In this document: positions 27,504 to 36,288 of the stretch, one piece after another | Numbering within the stretch: the first letter of the stretch is position 1 | Layout of the letters: each line of letters starts with the position of its first letter | From: Oscillospiraceae bacterium | GTDB lineage: Bacteria; Bacillota; Clostridia; Oscillospirales; Acutalibacteraceae | Assembly (NCBI GenBank): GCA_015066595.1 | Contig: SVNZ01000003.1 | Span: 223,055-287,054 of the forward strand | Direction of reading: 5' to 3' | Length of the DNA stretch: 64,000 bases | Translations under genes and position numbers: made by a program | The notes under the pieces: model-generated | The model's input: the letters and a program-made list of their open reading frames with translations, nothing else | The model's database searches: none | Told to the model about the DNA's origin: nothing

Positions 27504-27534
27504 AAATCCCTTGCGTTTTGCGAGGGATTTTTTT
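27504..27534 (+). terminator. Terminator of the nucleoside transporter operon
   Basis: AAATCCCT / AGGGATTT stem around a TGCG-rich loop, followed by a run of T residues. Confidence 0.88.
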
Positions 27535-27555
27535 ATACTTAAATAGGTGATAATA

Positions 27556-28917
27556 ATGACATTGCTTTTAAGAAACATCAGCACGGTTGTGTCGTGTGAC
27601 AAAAATGATACCGTATATGAAAATGTAGATATCTATATAAAAGACGGTAAGATTGAGTGCATTGCTAAGGGCCTTGATATAAAAGCGCAAAGAGTGATAG
27701 ACTGCTCAGATATGATATGCTATCCTGGTCTTGTGAACACTCACCACCATCTGTATCAGATGTTTTCAAGAAACATTAAAAAGGTGCAGAATATGGAGCT
27801 TTTTCCTTGGCTTAAATCACTTTATAGTGTGTGGAAAAACCTTGACAGCGATGTGGTGTATCTAAGCTCACAAAGCGGTATGGCAGAGCTTATGAAAAAC
27901 GGATGCACCACCTGTTTTGATCACCACTATGTTTTTCCCGGTAGTACAGCAGAAACATTGCTTGATGCTCAGGTTCAGGCTGCAAAGGAGCTTGGTATCA
28001 GAATGTATATGTCAAGAGGCAGTATGAACCTGTCGCAAAAAGACGGTGGACTTCCACCTGACAGCGTTGTACAGACAACTGATGAGATACTAAAAGACTC
28101 TGTAAAAGCGATTGAAAAGTATCACGATAGTAGCTTTTCTTCAATGTGTATGCTAGCCCTTGCTCCGTGTTCACCGTTTTCTGCTAGTGCGGATTTGTAC
28201 AAAGAGTCAGCGTCACTCGCTCGCCAGTACGGTGTGCGACTTCACACTCATTTATGCGAAACAATAGATGAGGAAAACTACACACTCGAAAAGTTCAGCA
28301 AGCGTCCGCTTGCTTATATGGAGTCACTTTCGTTTGTGGGTGACGATGTGTGGTATGCACATGGTATCCACTTTAATGATAGCGAGCTACAGTTTTTAGC
28401 AGATACAGGTACAGGTGTAGCACATTGTCCTATATCAAATATGAAGCTCTCAAGCGGTGTTGCAAAAATCCCACAGATGCTGAAAAAGGGTGTCAAAGTC
28501 GGCTTAGCTGTAGATGGCAGCGCATCAAACGATGGCTCGAATATGCTCGAAGAAATAAGAGCTTCTTATCTTTTATCACGACTCGTTTATGGTAGCGACG
28601 GGCTCACCCCATATGATGTGCTCAAAATCGCAACAGCAGGCTCTGCACAGGTGCTCGGACGAGATGACATCGGCACTATTGAAGAGCACAAATGTGCTGA
28701 TATGTTTATGGTTGATAAACGCAGAATAGAGCTCGTCGGTGCGACATTTGATCCAAAATCAATGCTTTCTACAGTAGGACTCAAAGGTGCGGTGGACTAC
28801 ACCATAGTCAACGGCGAGATAACCGTTGAGCGTGGTAGACTCACTAAAATCGACGAAGATAAACTCAGTGATAAAGCAAACAAAAAGGTGAAATCATATC
28901 TAAGCGATTTGCTATAA
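27556..28917 (+). CDS. 8-oxoguanine deaminase-like amidohydrolase
   Basis: A 453-residue amidohydrolase of the TrzN/8-oxoguanine deaminase branch. Visible hallmarks are PGLVNTHHHLYQMFSRN near residue 57, TTCFDHHYVFPGS near 120, HTHLCETIDEE near 230, WYAHGIHFND near 270 and VGLAVDGSASNDGSNM near 315. Deamination of 8-oxoguanine gives uric acid, the entry metabolite of the pathway encoded upstream; substrate is inferred from family. ATG 27556 is preferred to GTG 27547 because AGGTGA sits before it. The gene lies 68 bp after the transporter operon, beyond its terminator. Confidence 0.8.
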   Translation: MTLLLRNISTVVSCDKNDTVYENVDIYIKDGKIECIAKGLDIKAQRVIDCSDMICYPGLVNTHHHLYQMFSRNIKKVQNMELFPWLKSLYSVWKNLDSDVVYLSSQSGMAELMKNGCTTCFDHHYVFPGSTAETLLDAQVQAAKELGIRMYMSRGSMNLSQKDGGLPPDSVVQTTDEILKDSVKAIEKYHDSSFSSMCMLALAPCSPFSASADLYKESASLARQYGVRLHTHLCETIDEENYTLEKFSKRPLAYMESLSFVGDDVWYAHGIHFNDSELQFLADTGTGVAHCPISNMKLSSGVAKIPQMLKKGVKVGLAVDGSASNDGSNMLEEIRASYLLSRLVYGSDGLTPYDVLKIATAGSAQVLGRDDIGTIEEHKCADMFMVDKRRIELVGATFDPKSMLSTVGLKGAVDYTIVNGEITVERGRLTKIDEDKLSDKANKKVKSYLSDLL

Positions 28918-28926
28918 AAAACAAAA

Positions 28927-28957
28927 AACCTGCTCTTTAATAAGGGCAGGTTTTTTT
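28927..28957 (+). terminator. Terminator after the deaminase gene
   Basis: An 11-bp stem AACCTGCTCTT / AAGGGCAGGTT with one G-U pair and a run of seven T residues that abuts the next promoter. Confidence 0.88.
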
Positions 28958-28958
28958 A

Positions 28959-28987
28959 TTGACATTCATAGATGTTTGCTATATAAT
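28959..28987 (+). promoter_or_regulatory. Consensus promoter of the MarR gene
   Basis: Perfect TTGACA (28959-28964), 17-bp spacer, perfect TATAAT (28982-28987), directly behind the preceding terminator. Confidence 0.85.
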
Positions 28988-28993
28988 TTCCAA

Positions 28994-29009
28994 TGTTGAT
29001 AAAACAACG
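28994..29009. promoter_or_regulatory. Inverted repeat, possible MarR operator
   Basis: TGTTG-ATAAAA-CAACG just downstream of the -10, at about +1 to +15: the position expected for autorepression by a MarR dimer. Confidence 0.4.
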
Positions 29010-29033
29010 TCTTCTCAAAAAGGGGGATAAATA

Positions 29034-29486
29034 ATGATAGAAAGATTTGAGAAATTTTCTCTTGCTATATTTGAAATCACACGTTACTGGCACAAGCTGG
29101 CTAATGATGAAATGCTAAAAATTGGGCTCAAAGGTCCACATGCGACATATCTCACAACGTTGTACAAATACGATGATGGAGTTACTGCGCCGAAGCTCTC
29201 TGAGCTGTGCTCAAAAGACAAGGCTGACGTGTCAAGAATGATGTCGATTATGGAAGAAAAAGGACTCGTAGTAAAAGAGTCAGGCGGAAAAAATACATAC
29301 CGTGGACTTTTAAAGCTTACTGAAAAGGGCAGAAAGGTCGCAAAAGCACTACAAAAGCGTATTGCTATTGCGGTAGAAATGGCAGGAAAAGGCCTTAGTG
29401 ATAAGGATAGGGAAAATTTCTATTCATCGCTTGAATTGATTTCTACAAACCTGCGTACATTATCAGAAGACGGATTGCCGCAGTAA
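29034..29486 (+). CDS. MarR family transcriptional regulator
   Basis: A 150-residue winged-helix regulator. The DNA-binding core runs from about residue 45 (VTAPKLSELCSKDKADVSRMM) through the wing (KESGGKNTYRGLLKLTEKGRKVA near residue 85). The C-terminal helices would dimerise. It is transcribed alone from a full-consensus promoter with an inverted repeat over the start point, which suggests autorepression. Ligand and targets are unknown. Its place next to the deaminase and transporter genes makes control of purine genes possible but unproven. Confidence 0.88.
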   Translation: MIERFEKFSLAIFEITRYWHKLANDEMLKIGLKGPHATYLTTLYKYDDGVTAPKLSELCSKDKADVSRMMSIMEEKGLVVKESGGKNTYRGLLKLTEKGRKVAKALQKRIAIAVEMAGKGLSDKDRENFYSSLELISTNLRTLSEDGLPQ

Positions 29487-29529
29487 ATAAGGAGAAAAAG
29501 CTTTGCTATGTCGCAGCTTACATAAACAA

Positions 29530-29559
29530 AACCCCTGACGAAAAAGTCAGGGGTTATTT
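29530..29559. terminator. Bidirectional terminator between the MarR gene and glnN
   Basis: A 10-bp perfect stem AACCCCTGAC / GTCAGGGGTT with a GAAAAA loop and a following T-tract. Confidence 0.92.
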
Positions 29560-31656
29560 TTATTGTACTGAGTAGAGCATATCACCGTATGATGGATATG
29601 GCCAGTGTTGAGTGGACATATCGGTTTCCATCATATCGCCGATTTCTCGTAGCTCGTTCATTGATGTGAGTACAAAGTCACGATAGTATTTTGCAAGAGT
29701 GAGCGGATCGCTCTTGTGATTATCTGCATCGCTCAAATTTTTCTCGAGTATGTCAGTGAGTGAGGCAAAACGTGAGAGTAGCTCTGACATATTTTTAAGA
29801 AGTGCTTCTTCGGCATCGGTTTTGATGGCTTGTGATACTGCCTTTTTGGTGACTATGGTATTTGCAAGCTCTCCTGTGAATTTAGACACAGCAGGGAAGA
29901 TGTCCTTCTTTGCCATATTTATCATAGTCTGGGCTTCAATAGCGATAACCTTTGAGTAGTTTTCAAGGAGTATTTCGTATCTTGCTCTGACTTCGGTCTC
30001 ACCGTAGATGTGGTTGCGAGTAAATAGCTCGATGTTCTTTTTGTCAACAAAATGTTCAAGTGCGTCGGGTGTGTTTTTGAGATTCAAAAGCCCTCTTTTT
30101 TCAGCTTCCTTTACCCAGTCTTCGGTGTAACCGTCACCGTTGAATATGATGCGTCGGTGCGCTTTGAAGGTCTTGCGGATCAAACTGCGACACGCTGAAT
30201 CAAAGTCGTGAGCGTTCTCGAGCTTATCAGCAAACTGAGAAAGTGTATCCGCAACGATAGTGTTGAGCATAATATTAGGGCACGAAATGCTGATAGATGA
30301 GCCAAGGGAACGGAATTCGAACTTGTTTCCTGTGAATGCAAAAGGTGAAGTACGGTTTCTGTCTGAAGTATCTTTTTTGAAGTCAGGCATAGACTCGACA
30401 CCTGTGGTAAACAGAACTCTACCGTGTGATTCGTAGTCTTCGTTATTGATGATAGCATCGACGATAGCTTCGAGATCGTCACCCAAATGCATCGAAATGA
30501 TAGCAGGTGGAGCTTCGCTTGAGCCCAGTCGGTGGTCATTACCTGCTGTAGCAACAGAAATTCTAAGAAGATCCTGATGCTCATCGACTGCTTTGATAAC
30601 AGCTGCAAGGAAGAGTAGAAACTGAGTGTTTTCCTCCGGCTTTTTGCCTGGTTTAAGCAGGTTTTCGCCTGTGTTTGTGTTGAGTGACCAGTTGTTGTGC
30701 TTACCACTACCGTTTACATTAGCAAAAGGCTTTTCGTGTAACAAACACGACATACCGTGCTTTCGAGCGATAGTTTTCATCGTTTCCATTGTGAGCTGGT
30801 TTTGGTCGGTAGCGATGTTAGTTGTAGTGTAAATTGGTGCAAGCTCGTGCTGAGCAGGTGCTACTTCGTTGTGCTTAGTTTTTGAATATATGCCCAGTCG
30901 CCAAAGCTGCTCATCAAGCTCTTTCATGAACTGTGACACACGGTTTTTGATAGCACCGAAGTAGTGGTCTTCGAGCTCCTGACCTTTTGTAGCACGTGCA
31001 CCAAAAAGTGTACGTCCAGTGTATTTTAAGTCCTTGCGACGATCGTACATTTTGCGGTCAATGAGAAAGTACTCTTGCTCCGCACCGACGGACGCTGTAA
31101 CACGTGTGACGTCAGTTTTACCAAAAAGTTTTAAGATGCGCACAGCTTCAGAGCTTACTCTATCCATAGAGCGAAGAAGTGGAGTTTTCTTGTCAAGCAC
31201 TTCGCCTGTATATGACATGAACGCAGTCGGAATGTAGAGTGATGAGTCTTTTATGAAAGCGTAAGATGTAGGGTCCCACGCAGTATATCCACGTGCTTCA
31301 AAAGTAGCTCTAATGCCACCGTTTGGAAAAGAAGAAGCATCGCTTTCGCCTTTTGCAAGAGCTTTGCCGGAAAAGTCCATGATGACTTTTCCGTCGTCTG
31401 TGGGAGTCAAAAAGCTGTCATGCTTTTCAGCAGTGATACCGGTCATAGGTTGGAACCAGTGTGTGTAGTGCGTACAGCCTTTTTCGATAGCCCATTCTTT
31501 CATCGCTTTTGCAACGCAGTTTGCGATATTTATATCGAGCGACTCACCGTTTTTGATAGTCGCTTTGAGTGCGTCATATGTGTCTTTATCTAGACGTTCT
31601 TTCATAACCTGTTCGTTAAAAACGTCTATTCCGAAAATGCTTGGGACATCTATCAT
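29560..31656 (-). CDS. glnN: Glutamine synthetase type III
   Basis: A 698-residue glutamine synthetase of the large GSIII class. It makes glutamine from glutamate, ammonia and ATP. Recognisable segments are FNEQVMKERLDK, THWFQPMTG, FPNGGIRATFEARGYTAWDP and the active-site NGSGKHNNWSLNT near residue 335. The C-terminal half carries the GSIII-specific extension. It is transcribed from a near-perfect promoter at 31691-31719 and runs towards the MarR gene. With GdhA and NfnAB it completes ammonia assimilation in this window. Confidence 0.96.
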   Translation of the reverse strand: MIDVPSIFGIDVFNEQVMKERLDKDTYDALKATIKNGESLDINIANCVAKAMKEWAIEKGCTHYTHWFQPMTGITAEKHDSFLTPTDDGKVIMDFSGKALAKGESDASSFPNGGIRATFEARGYTAWDPTSYAFIKDSSLYIPTAFMSYTGEVLDKKTPLLRSMDRVSSEAVRILKLFGKTDVTRVTASVGAEQEYFLIDRKMYDRRKDLKYTGRTLFGARATKGQELEDHYFGAIKNRVSQFMKELDEQLWRLGIYSKTKHNEVAPAQHELAPIYTTTNIATDQNQLTMETMKTIARKHGMSCLLHEKPFANVNGSGKHNNWSLNTNTGENLLKPGKKPEENTQFLLFLAAVIKAVDEHQDLLRISVATAGNDHRLGSSEAPPAIISMHLGDDLEAIVDAIINNEDYESHGRVLFTTGVESMPDFKKDTSDRNRTSPFAFTGNKFEFRSLGSSISISCPNIMLNTIVADTLSQFADKLENAHDFDSACRSLIRKTFKAHRRIIFNGDGYTEDWVKEAEKRGLLNLKNTPDALEHFVDKKNIELFTRNHIYGETEVRARYEILLENYSKVIAIEAQTMINMAKKDIFPAVSKFTGELANTIVTKKAVSQAIKTDAEEALLKNMSELLSRFASLTDILEKNLSDADNHKSDPLTLAKYYRDFVLTSMNELREIGDMMETDMSTQHWPYPSYGDMLYSVQ

Positions 31657-31690
31657 AAAAATCTCCTCAGAAAATAAAAAATATGAAAAA

Positions 31691-31719
31691 AGTATAGTTT
31701 ACAAGCCATAATTTGTCAA
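31691..31719 (-). promoter_or_regulatory. glnN promoter
   Basis: Minus strand: perfect TTGACA (31714-31719), 17-bp spacer, TATACT (31691-31696), about 35 bp before the start. Confidence 0.8.
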
Positions 31720-31761
31720 GCAAAAAAACCGCTAAAAAATGCTATATATAATGTAAACAGG

Positions 31762-31790
31762 TTGTCAAATGGTACTTAGTTTGATATAAT
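31762..31790 (+). promoter_or_regulatory. dapF promoter
   Basis: TTGTCA (31762-31767), 17-bp spacer, perfect TATAAT (31785-31790). Confidence 0.78.
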
Positions 31791-31823
31791 CTATATATAA
31801 ATTATGCAAGACAGGTGAGTAAA

Positions 31824-32669
31824 ATGTTGAAATTTACAAAAATGCACGGAATCGGTAACGATTATATCTATATCAACGCTATAGAACAGCAGATCGACGA
31901 TCCGAACGCTTTAGCCCTAAAGCTCTCTGACAGACGTTTTTCTATCGGTGGTGACGGTGTTATCCTTATCTGTAAGAGTGATGTTGCTGATGCAAAGATG
32001 CGTATGTTCAACGCTGACGGAAGCGAAGGTAAAATGTGCGGTAACGGAGTAAGGTGTGTCGGCAAGTATGTTTATGATAATCTACTCAGCGATAAATCAC
32101 GTGACACTATCACTATAGAAACTCTGAGTGGTATCAAGACACTCAAAATCACTGCGGTTGATGGCAAGGCCGAGTTGCTCGAGGTTGATATGGGTAAGGC
32201 TGAGCTTAACGCTTCTGAGATTCCTGTAATCTACGAGGGTAGTGATACAGTTATTGCAAAGCCACTTGTTGTAAATGGTGTAGAGCACATCGTCACCTGT
32301 GTTTCGATGGGCAATCCTCACTGCGTTACTTTTGTTGATGATGTTGACTCTCTTGAGCTAGAAAAAGTCGGACCACATTTTGAAAACCACGCTGCTTTTC
32401 CTGAACGCATCAACACAGAGTTTGTCAAGGTGGTTGATGACAAAACTTTGCAGATGCGTGTGTGGGAACGTGGCTCGGGTGAAACATGGGCATGTGGTAC
32501 AGGTGCGTGTGCGACAGCGGTTGCTGCGTGTGAGAACGGATACTGCAAAAAGGGCGAAAACATCACAGTACATCTGCGTGGTGGCGACCTCATCATCAAC
32601 TACACTGATGAGAGAGTTCTTATGACAGGCCCTGCGACCAAAGTGTTTGATGGAGAAATTGAAGTATAA
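31824..32669 (+). CDS. dapF: Diaminopimelate epimerase
   Basis: A 281-residue epimerase that turns LL-diaminopimelate into the meso form for lysine and peptidoglycan. Both catalytic cysteine motifs are present: EGKMCGNGVRCVGKY near residue 73 and WACGTGACATAVA near 218. The N terminus FTKMHGIGNDYIYIN is typical. ATG 31824 is chosen over GTG 31815 because AGGTGAG lies between them. DapL, which makes its substrate, is the next gene downstream with its own promoter. Confidence 0.96.
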   Translation: MLKFTKMHGIGNDYIYINAIEQQIDDPNALALKLSDRRFSIGGDGVILICKSDVADAKMRMFNADGSEGKMCGNGVRCVGKYVYDNLLSDKSRDTITIETLSGIKTLKITAVDGKAELLEVDMGKAELNASEIPVIYEGSDTVIAKPLVVNGVEHIVTCVSMGNPHCVTFVDDVDSLELEKVGPHFENHAAFPERINTEFVKVVDDKTLQMRVWERGSGETWACGTGACATAVAACENGYCKKGENITVHLRGGDLIINYTDERVLMTGPATKVFDGEIEV

Positions 32670-32702
32670 AAAAGGGCGGTGTATAAACCGCCTTTTATTT
32701 TT
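32670..32702 (+). terminator. dapF terminator
   Basis: GGCGGT / ACCGCC stem extended by A-U pairs, then a T-rich tract. Confidence 0.85.
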
Positions 32703-32710
32703 TAAAATAC

Positions 32711-32739
32711 TTGCTAAAAAACGCATTTTGCTGTATAGT
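32711..32739 (+). promoter_or_regulatory. dapL promoter
   Basis: TTGCTA (32711-32716), 17-bp spacer, TATAGT (32734-32739), about 26 bp before the start. Confidence 0.65.
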
Positions 32740-32765
32740 ATATCTGGAAATTTTGAAAAGGACTG

Positions 32766-33953
32766 ATGAAAATGAAAATCAATCACAAATATGACAACCT
32801 CGTGCCTAACTATCTTTTTGCTGAGATTGCAAAGCGCACTAATAAATTTATCGCAGAAAACCCTGACAAAAAGGTCATCAAGCTCGGCATCGGTGACGTT
32901 ACACTGCCACTAGCTCCTGTAGTTATTGATGCATTTAAAAAAGGTGTTGATGAACTGGGTCAAAAGGACACATTCAAAGGCTATCCTGACTATGAGGGTT
33001 ATGAGTTTGTAAGAGAGGCGGTCGCTGACTATTACGCATCATTTGGTGTAGAAGTTTCTAAGGACGAGATCCTCATCAACGATGGTGCAAAGTCAGACAC
33101 CGGCAACTTCGGCGACATTTTTTCTGAAGATAACATCGTGCTTGTTACTGACCCTGTTTATCCTGTTTATGTTGACTCTAACATCATGGCAGGTCGTAAA
33201 ATAGTTTTAGCTCCAGCTAATAAAGAAAACGGCTTTTGTGCTATGCCTGATGAGAATGTAAAGGCTGACATTATCTACCTTTGCTCACCTAACAACCCAA
33301 CAGGCTCTGCATATACAAAAGAACAGCTCAAAGTATGGATTGACTATGCACTCAAAAACGATGCTATTATTCTCTATGACTGTGCATATGAGGCGTTCAT
33401 TACTGATGATTGCCCACGCTCTATATTCGCTGTTGAAGGTGCAAGACAGTGTGCTATCGAGTTCTGTTCACTTTCAAAGACAGCAGGTTTTACGGGTGTT
33501 CGTTGCGGATACACTGTTATTCCTAAGGAACTCGAAAGAGATGGTCACAACATCTACAAGCTGTGGTACAGAAGAGAAGCTACTAAGTTCAACGGTGTGT
33601 CATATCCTGTACAGTGTGCAGCAGCTGCTGTATTCTCAGAGGAAGGTCAAAAGCAGATCAAAGAGAACCTGAGCTACTACAAAGAGAATGCAAAGATCAT
33701 TGCATCTGCTCTTGATGAGCTAGGCATCTACTACACAGGTGGCAAAAACTCACCGTATATCTGGCTTGAGTGTCCTGATGGTATGGGCTCTTGGGAGTTC
33801 TTTGACTATCTGCTCGAAAACGCAAATGTAGTCGGCACACCGGGCGAAGGCTTCGGTGAATGTGGTAAAGGTTATTTCCGACTCACATCATTCGGCGACA
33901 GAGATAACACTATCGAAGCTGTAGAGCGTATCAAAAAGCTGCTTTCAAAATAA
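32766..33953 (+). CDS. dapL: LL-diaminopimelate aminotransferase
   Basis: A 395-residue fold-type I aminotransferase converting tetrahydrodipicolinate to LL-diaminopimelate in one step. Typical features are NLVPNYLFAEIAKR at the N terminus, the SPNNPTGSAY segment near residue 178 and the PLP lysine in FCSLSKTAGFTGVRCGYT near 238. The DapL variant of lysine synthesis is common in clostridia. The start could also be ATG 32772; AAAAGGA lies 4 bp before 32766, slightly close. Confidence 0.95.
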   Translation: MKMKINHKYDNLVPNYLFAEIAKRTNKFIAENPDKKVIKLGIGDVTLPLAPVVIDAFKKGVDELGQKDTFKGYPDYEGYEFVREAVADYYASFGVEVSKDEILINDGAKSDTGNFGDIFSEDNIVLVTDPVYPVYVDSNIMAGRKIVLAPANKENGFCAMPDENVKADIIYLCSPNNPTGSAYTKEQLKVWIDYALKNDAIILYDCAYEAFITDDCPRSIFAVEGARQCAIEFCSLSKTAGFTGVRCGYTVIPKELERDGHNIYKLWYRREATKFNGVSYPVQCAAAAVFSEEGQKQIKENLSYYKENAKIIASALDELGIYYTGGKNSPYIWLECPDGMGSWEFFDYLLENANVVGTPGEGFGECGKGYFRLTSFGDRDNTIEAVERIKKLLSK

Positions 33954-33965
33954 TAGGTAAAACAA

Positions 33966-33998
33966 AACCCCGCAGTACTTACCTGCGGGGTGTTTTTA
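33966..33998. terminator. Terminator between dapL and glyS
   Basis: A 9-bp perfect stem ACCCCGCAG / CTGCGGGGT, followed by a T-tract on the plus strand and, on the minus strand, by the complement of AACAAAA. Confidence 0.9.
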
Positions 33999-34009
33999 TG
34001 TAGTTAAAA

Positions 34010-35392
34010 TCAGAACTTAACTTTTTCTGCGATGTATGCTTTAAGTTCTTCAATCTTGATTCTGACCTGTTCCATAGTGTCACGGTCTCTTACTGTTACA
34101 CAACCGTCTTCGAGTGACTCGAAGTCATATGTGATACAAAGCGGTGTGCCGATTTCGTCCTGTCTGCGATAACGCTTGCCGATAGAACCGGCGTCATCGT
34201 ACTCAACCATAAAGTCTTTTGAAAGCTCATCATAAAGAGTTTCTGCCTGCTCACCTAACTTCTTTGAAAGAGGGAGTACAGCAGCCTTGAAAGGAGCAAG
34301 GAACGGGTGAAGTCGAAGCACTGTACGAACATCATTCTTTTCTTGATCAACAACTTCTTCATCGTAGCCTTCTGTGATGATAGAAAGGAAGAGACGCTCA
34401 ACACCTAGAGATGGCTCGATAACATATGGAATGTATCTGGAGTTATCTGTAGGGTCGAAGTATTCAAGACTCTTGCCTGAAGTGTTCTGATGCTGAGTGA
34501 GGTCGTAGTCAGTTCTGTCAGCAATACCCCACAGCTCGCCCCAACCAAATGGGAAGAGGTACTCAAAGTCAGTAGTAGCTTTTGAGTAGAAACAAAGTTC
34601 CTCAGGGTCGTGGTCACGAAGACGTAAGTTTTCTTCTTTCATACCGAGTGCATACAGCCAGTCACGACAGTATGCTCTCCAGTAGTCAAACCACTCAAGG
34701 TCAGTACCCGGTTTGCAGAAGAACTCAAGCTCCATCTGCTCAAATTCTCTAACTCGGAATATGAAGTTACCAGGTGTGATTTCGTTTCTGAATGATTTAC
34801 CGATCTGTGCAACACCGAAAGGAACTTTCTTTCGGCTTGTACGCTGGATGTTCTGGAAATTTACGAAAATACCCTGTGCTGTTTCAGGACGAAGATAAAT
34901 CTCAGATTTTGAATCCTCAGTAACGCCCTGGAAAGTCTTGAACATAAGGTTGAACTGTCTGATGTCAGTGAAATTCTGCTTGCCACAGTTAGGACAAGGG
35001 ATGTTCTTTTCCTTGATATAGTCTGTCATCTGCTCATTTGTCCAGCCGGCAACATTAGTACCATCGAAATCTTCAATCAGGTTGTCAGCACGGTGACGAG
35101 TCTTACAGTCTTTACAGTCCATCAGTGGGTCAGAGAAGCCACCCAAGTGACCTGATGCAACCCAAGTAGTAGGGTTCATAAGAATAGCAGAGTCAAGACC
35201 AACGTTGTACTTGTTTTCCTGTACAAACTTCTTGAGCCATGCTTTTTTGATGTTGTTTTTGAGCTCCATACCGAGTGGACCGTAGTCCCAAGTGTTAGCA
35301 AGTCCGCCATAAATCTCAGAGCCCGGATATACAAAACCTCTGCCTTTACACAAAGCAACGATTTTTTCCATAGATTTGTCTGTGTTCTTCAC
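34010..35392 (-). CDS. glyS: Glycyl-tRNA synthetase, single-chain (alpha2) type
   Basis: A 460-residue class II synthetase that charges tRNA-Gly. The N terminus [11 protein letters not shown] and [11 protein letters not shown] is typical. An insertion with cysteine pairs CKDC near residue 92 and CPNC near 128 probably binds zinc. Motif 2 reads [13 protein letters not shown] followed by [10 protein letters not shown]. The C-terminal anticodon domain contains [20 protein letters not shown]. Translation starts at GTG 35392, 6 bp after GGAGGG. This is the alpha2 rather than the GlyQ/GlyS heterotetramer form. Confidence 0.95.
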   Translation of the reverse strand: MKNTDKSMEKIVALCKGRGFVYPGSEIYGGLANTWDYGPLGMELKNNIKKAWLKKFVQENKYNVGLDSAILMNPTTWVASGHLGGFSDPLMDCKDCKTRHRADNLIEDFDGTNVAGWTNEQMTDYIKEKNIPCPNCGKQNFTDIRQFNLMFKTFQGVTEDSKSEIYLRPETAQGIFVNFQNIQRTSRKKVPFGVAQIGKSFRNEITPGNFIFRVREFEQMELEFFCKPGTDLEWFDYWRAYCRDWLYALGMKEENLRLRDHDPEELCFYSKATTDFEYLFPFGWGELWGIADRTDYDLTQHQNTSGKSLEYFDPTDNSRYIPYVIEPSLGVERLFLSIITEGYDEEVVDQEKNDVRTVLRLHPFLAPFKAAVLPLSKKLGEQAETLYDELSKDFMVEYDDAGSIGKRYRRQDEIGTPLCITYDFESLEDGCVTVRDRDTMEQVRIKIEELKAYIAEKVKF

Positions 35393-35427
35393 AAATATCC
35401 CTCCACTTTAGTTTTCATACATCTTAT

Positions 35428-35456
35428 ATAGTACAATTTTACTTTGCTAATGTCAA
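35428..35456 (-). promoter_or_regulatory. glyS promoter
   Basis: Minus strand: perfect TTGACA (35451-35456), 17-bp spacer, TACTAT (35428-35433). No T-box-like leader fits in the short remaining space. Nothing else is recognised between 35457 and 35579. Confidence 0.7.
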
Positions 35457-35579
35457 GATAATTAAAAAATTTACGTTATCTATATATAGTGAAGTTGCAC
35501 TAAACGACACCCAAAATATTGTGCATTAGGTAAAAGTTTTAAAAATGGTCAAAATATGCGTTTTAATTCTTTTATTTTG

Positions 35580-35609
35580 TTGACAAGGGGCTTTGTGCGG
35601 TGGTATTCT
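35580..35609 (+). promoter_or_regulatory. pyrR promoter
   Basis: Perfect TTGACA (35580-35585), 18-bp spacer, TATTCT (35604-35609) with a TGG extension. Confidence 0.65.
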
Positions 35610-35648
35610 ACAAAAGGTAGATATCTTTAAATCGGTACTTTGATGCCG

Positions 35649-35712
35649 ACAAGGTAGCACGCATATACTTTTACTTTTTACCTTGTACGTATTGCTACAA
35701 GGTTGTTTTTTT
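35649..35712 (+). promoter_or_regulatory. Transcription attenuator of pyrR-uraA
   Basis: The terminator stem pairs ACCTTGTA (35680-35687) with TACAAGGT (35696-35703), followed by TGTTTTTTT. An upstream ACAAGGTA (35649-35656) can pair with TACCTTGT (35679-35686) and so block the terminator. This is the antiterminator/terminator arrangement expected ahead of PyrR-controlled genes. Confidence 0.8.
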
Positions 35713-35724
35713 AGGAGTGCATTT

Positions 35725-36261
35725 ATGGAGCTTAAAGCACAACTGCTGTGTGAAAATGATATCACACGTATTTTAAAGCGAATCTCACACCAGATTATCG
35801 AAAAAAATCGTGGCACAAAGGATTTGTGCTTAATTGGTATAAAGACACGTGGAGTACCGCTTGCACACAGACTGGCACAAAATATTTTTGAGATAGATAA
35901 CAACAAGGTGGATGTCGGAGTGCTCGACATCACTCACTACCGCGATGACATTGAAAAAGACGCAATCTCGCCGATACTCACTGATACTAAGGTCGATTTT
36001 GATATCAAAGGAAAGACCGTAGTACTTGTCGACGATGTTATCTACACAGGACGTACCGCCCGAGCAGCACTTGATGCTGTGCTCGACTTGGGTCGACCAC
36101 AAAAAATTCAGCTGTGCGTGCTCATCGACAGAGGCCACAGCGAACTTCCCATCAAGGCGAATTTTGTTGGTAAAAACATTCCGACATCACTTGATGAAAT
36201 TGTGGCAGTGAAAGTCAGTGAATACGACGGAGAAAACTGCGTCGCTATTTATACAAAATAA
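35725..36261 (+). CDS. pyrR: PyrR bifunctional regulator / uracil phosphoribosyltransferase
   Basis: A 178-residue PyrR. It binds UMP and the leader RNA of pyrimidine genes to control attenuation and has weak uracil phosphoribosyltransferase activity. The PRPP loop is VVLVDDVIYTGRTARAALDA near residue 100, and the N terminus ELKAQLLCENDITRILKRI is typical. ATG 35725 follows TTAGGAG; the open frame extends upstream through the attenuator, which cannot be coding. Uracil permease follows after 27 bp. Confidence 0.95.
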   Translation: MELKAQLLCENDITRILKRISHQIIEKNRGTKDLCLIGIKTRGVPLAHRLAQNIFEIDNNKVDVGVLDITHYRDDIEKDAISPILTDTKVDFDIKGKTVVLVDDVIYTGRTARAALDAVLDLGRPQKIQLCVLIDRGHSELPIKANFVGKNIPTSLDEIVAVKVSEYDGENCVAIYTK

Positions 36262-36288
36262 GTTAGAAATATCAAGGGGGAAACAAAA

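Noticed and set aside
35683..35724. N-terminal extension of PyrR from the upstream ATG
   Set aside because: The extension would be encoded by the attenuator stem and U-tract; the start at 35725 has a proper ribosome site and family length.
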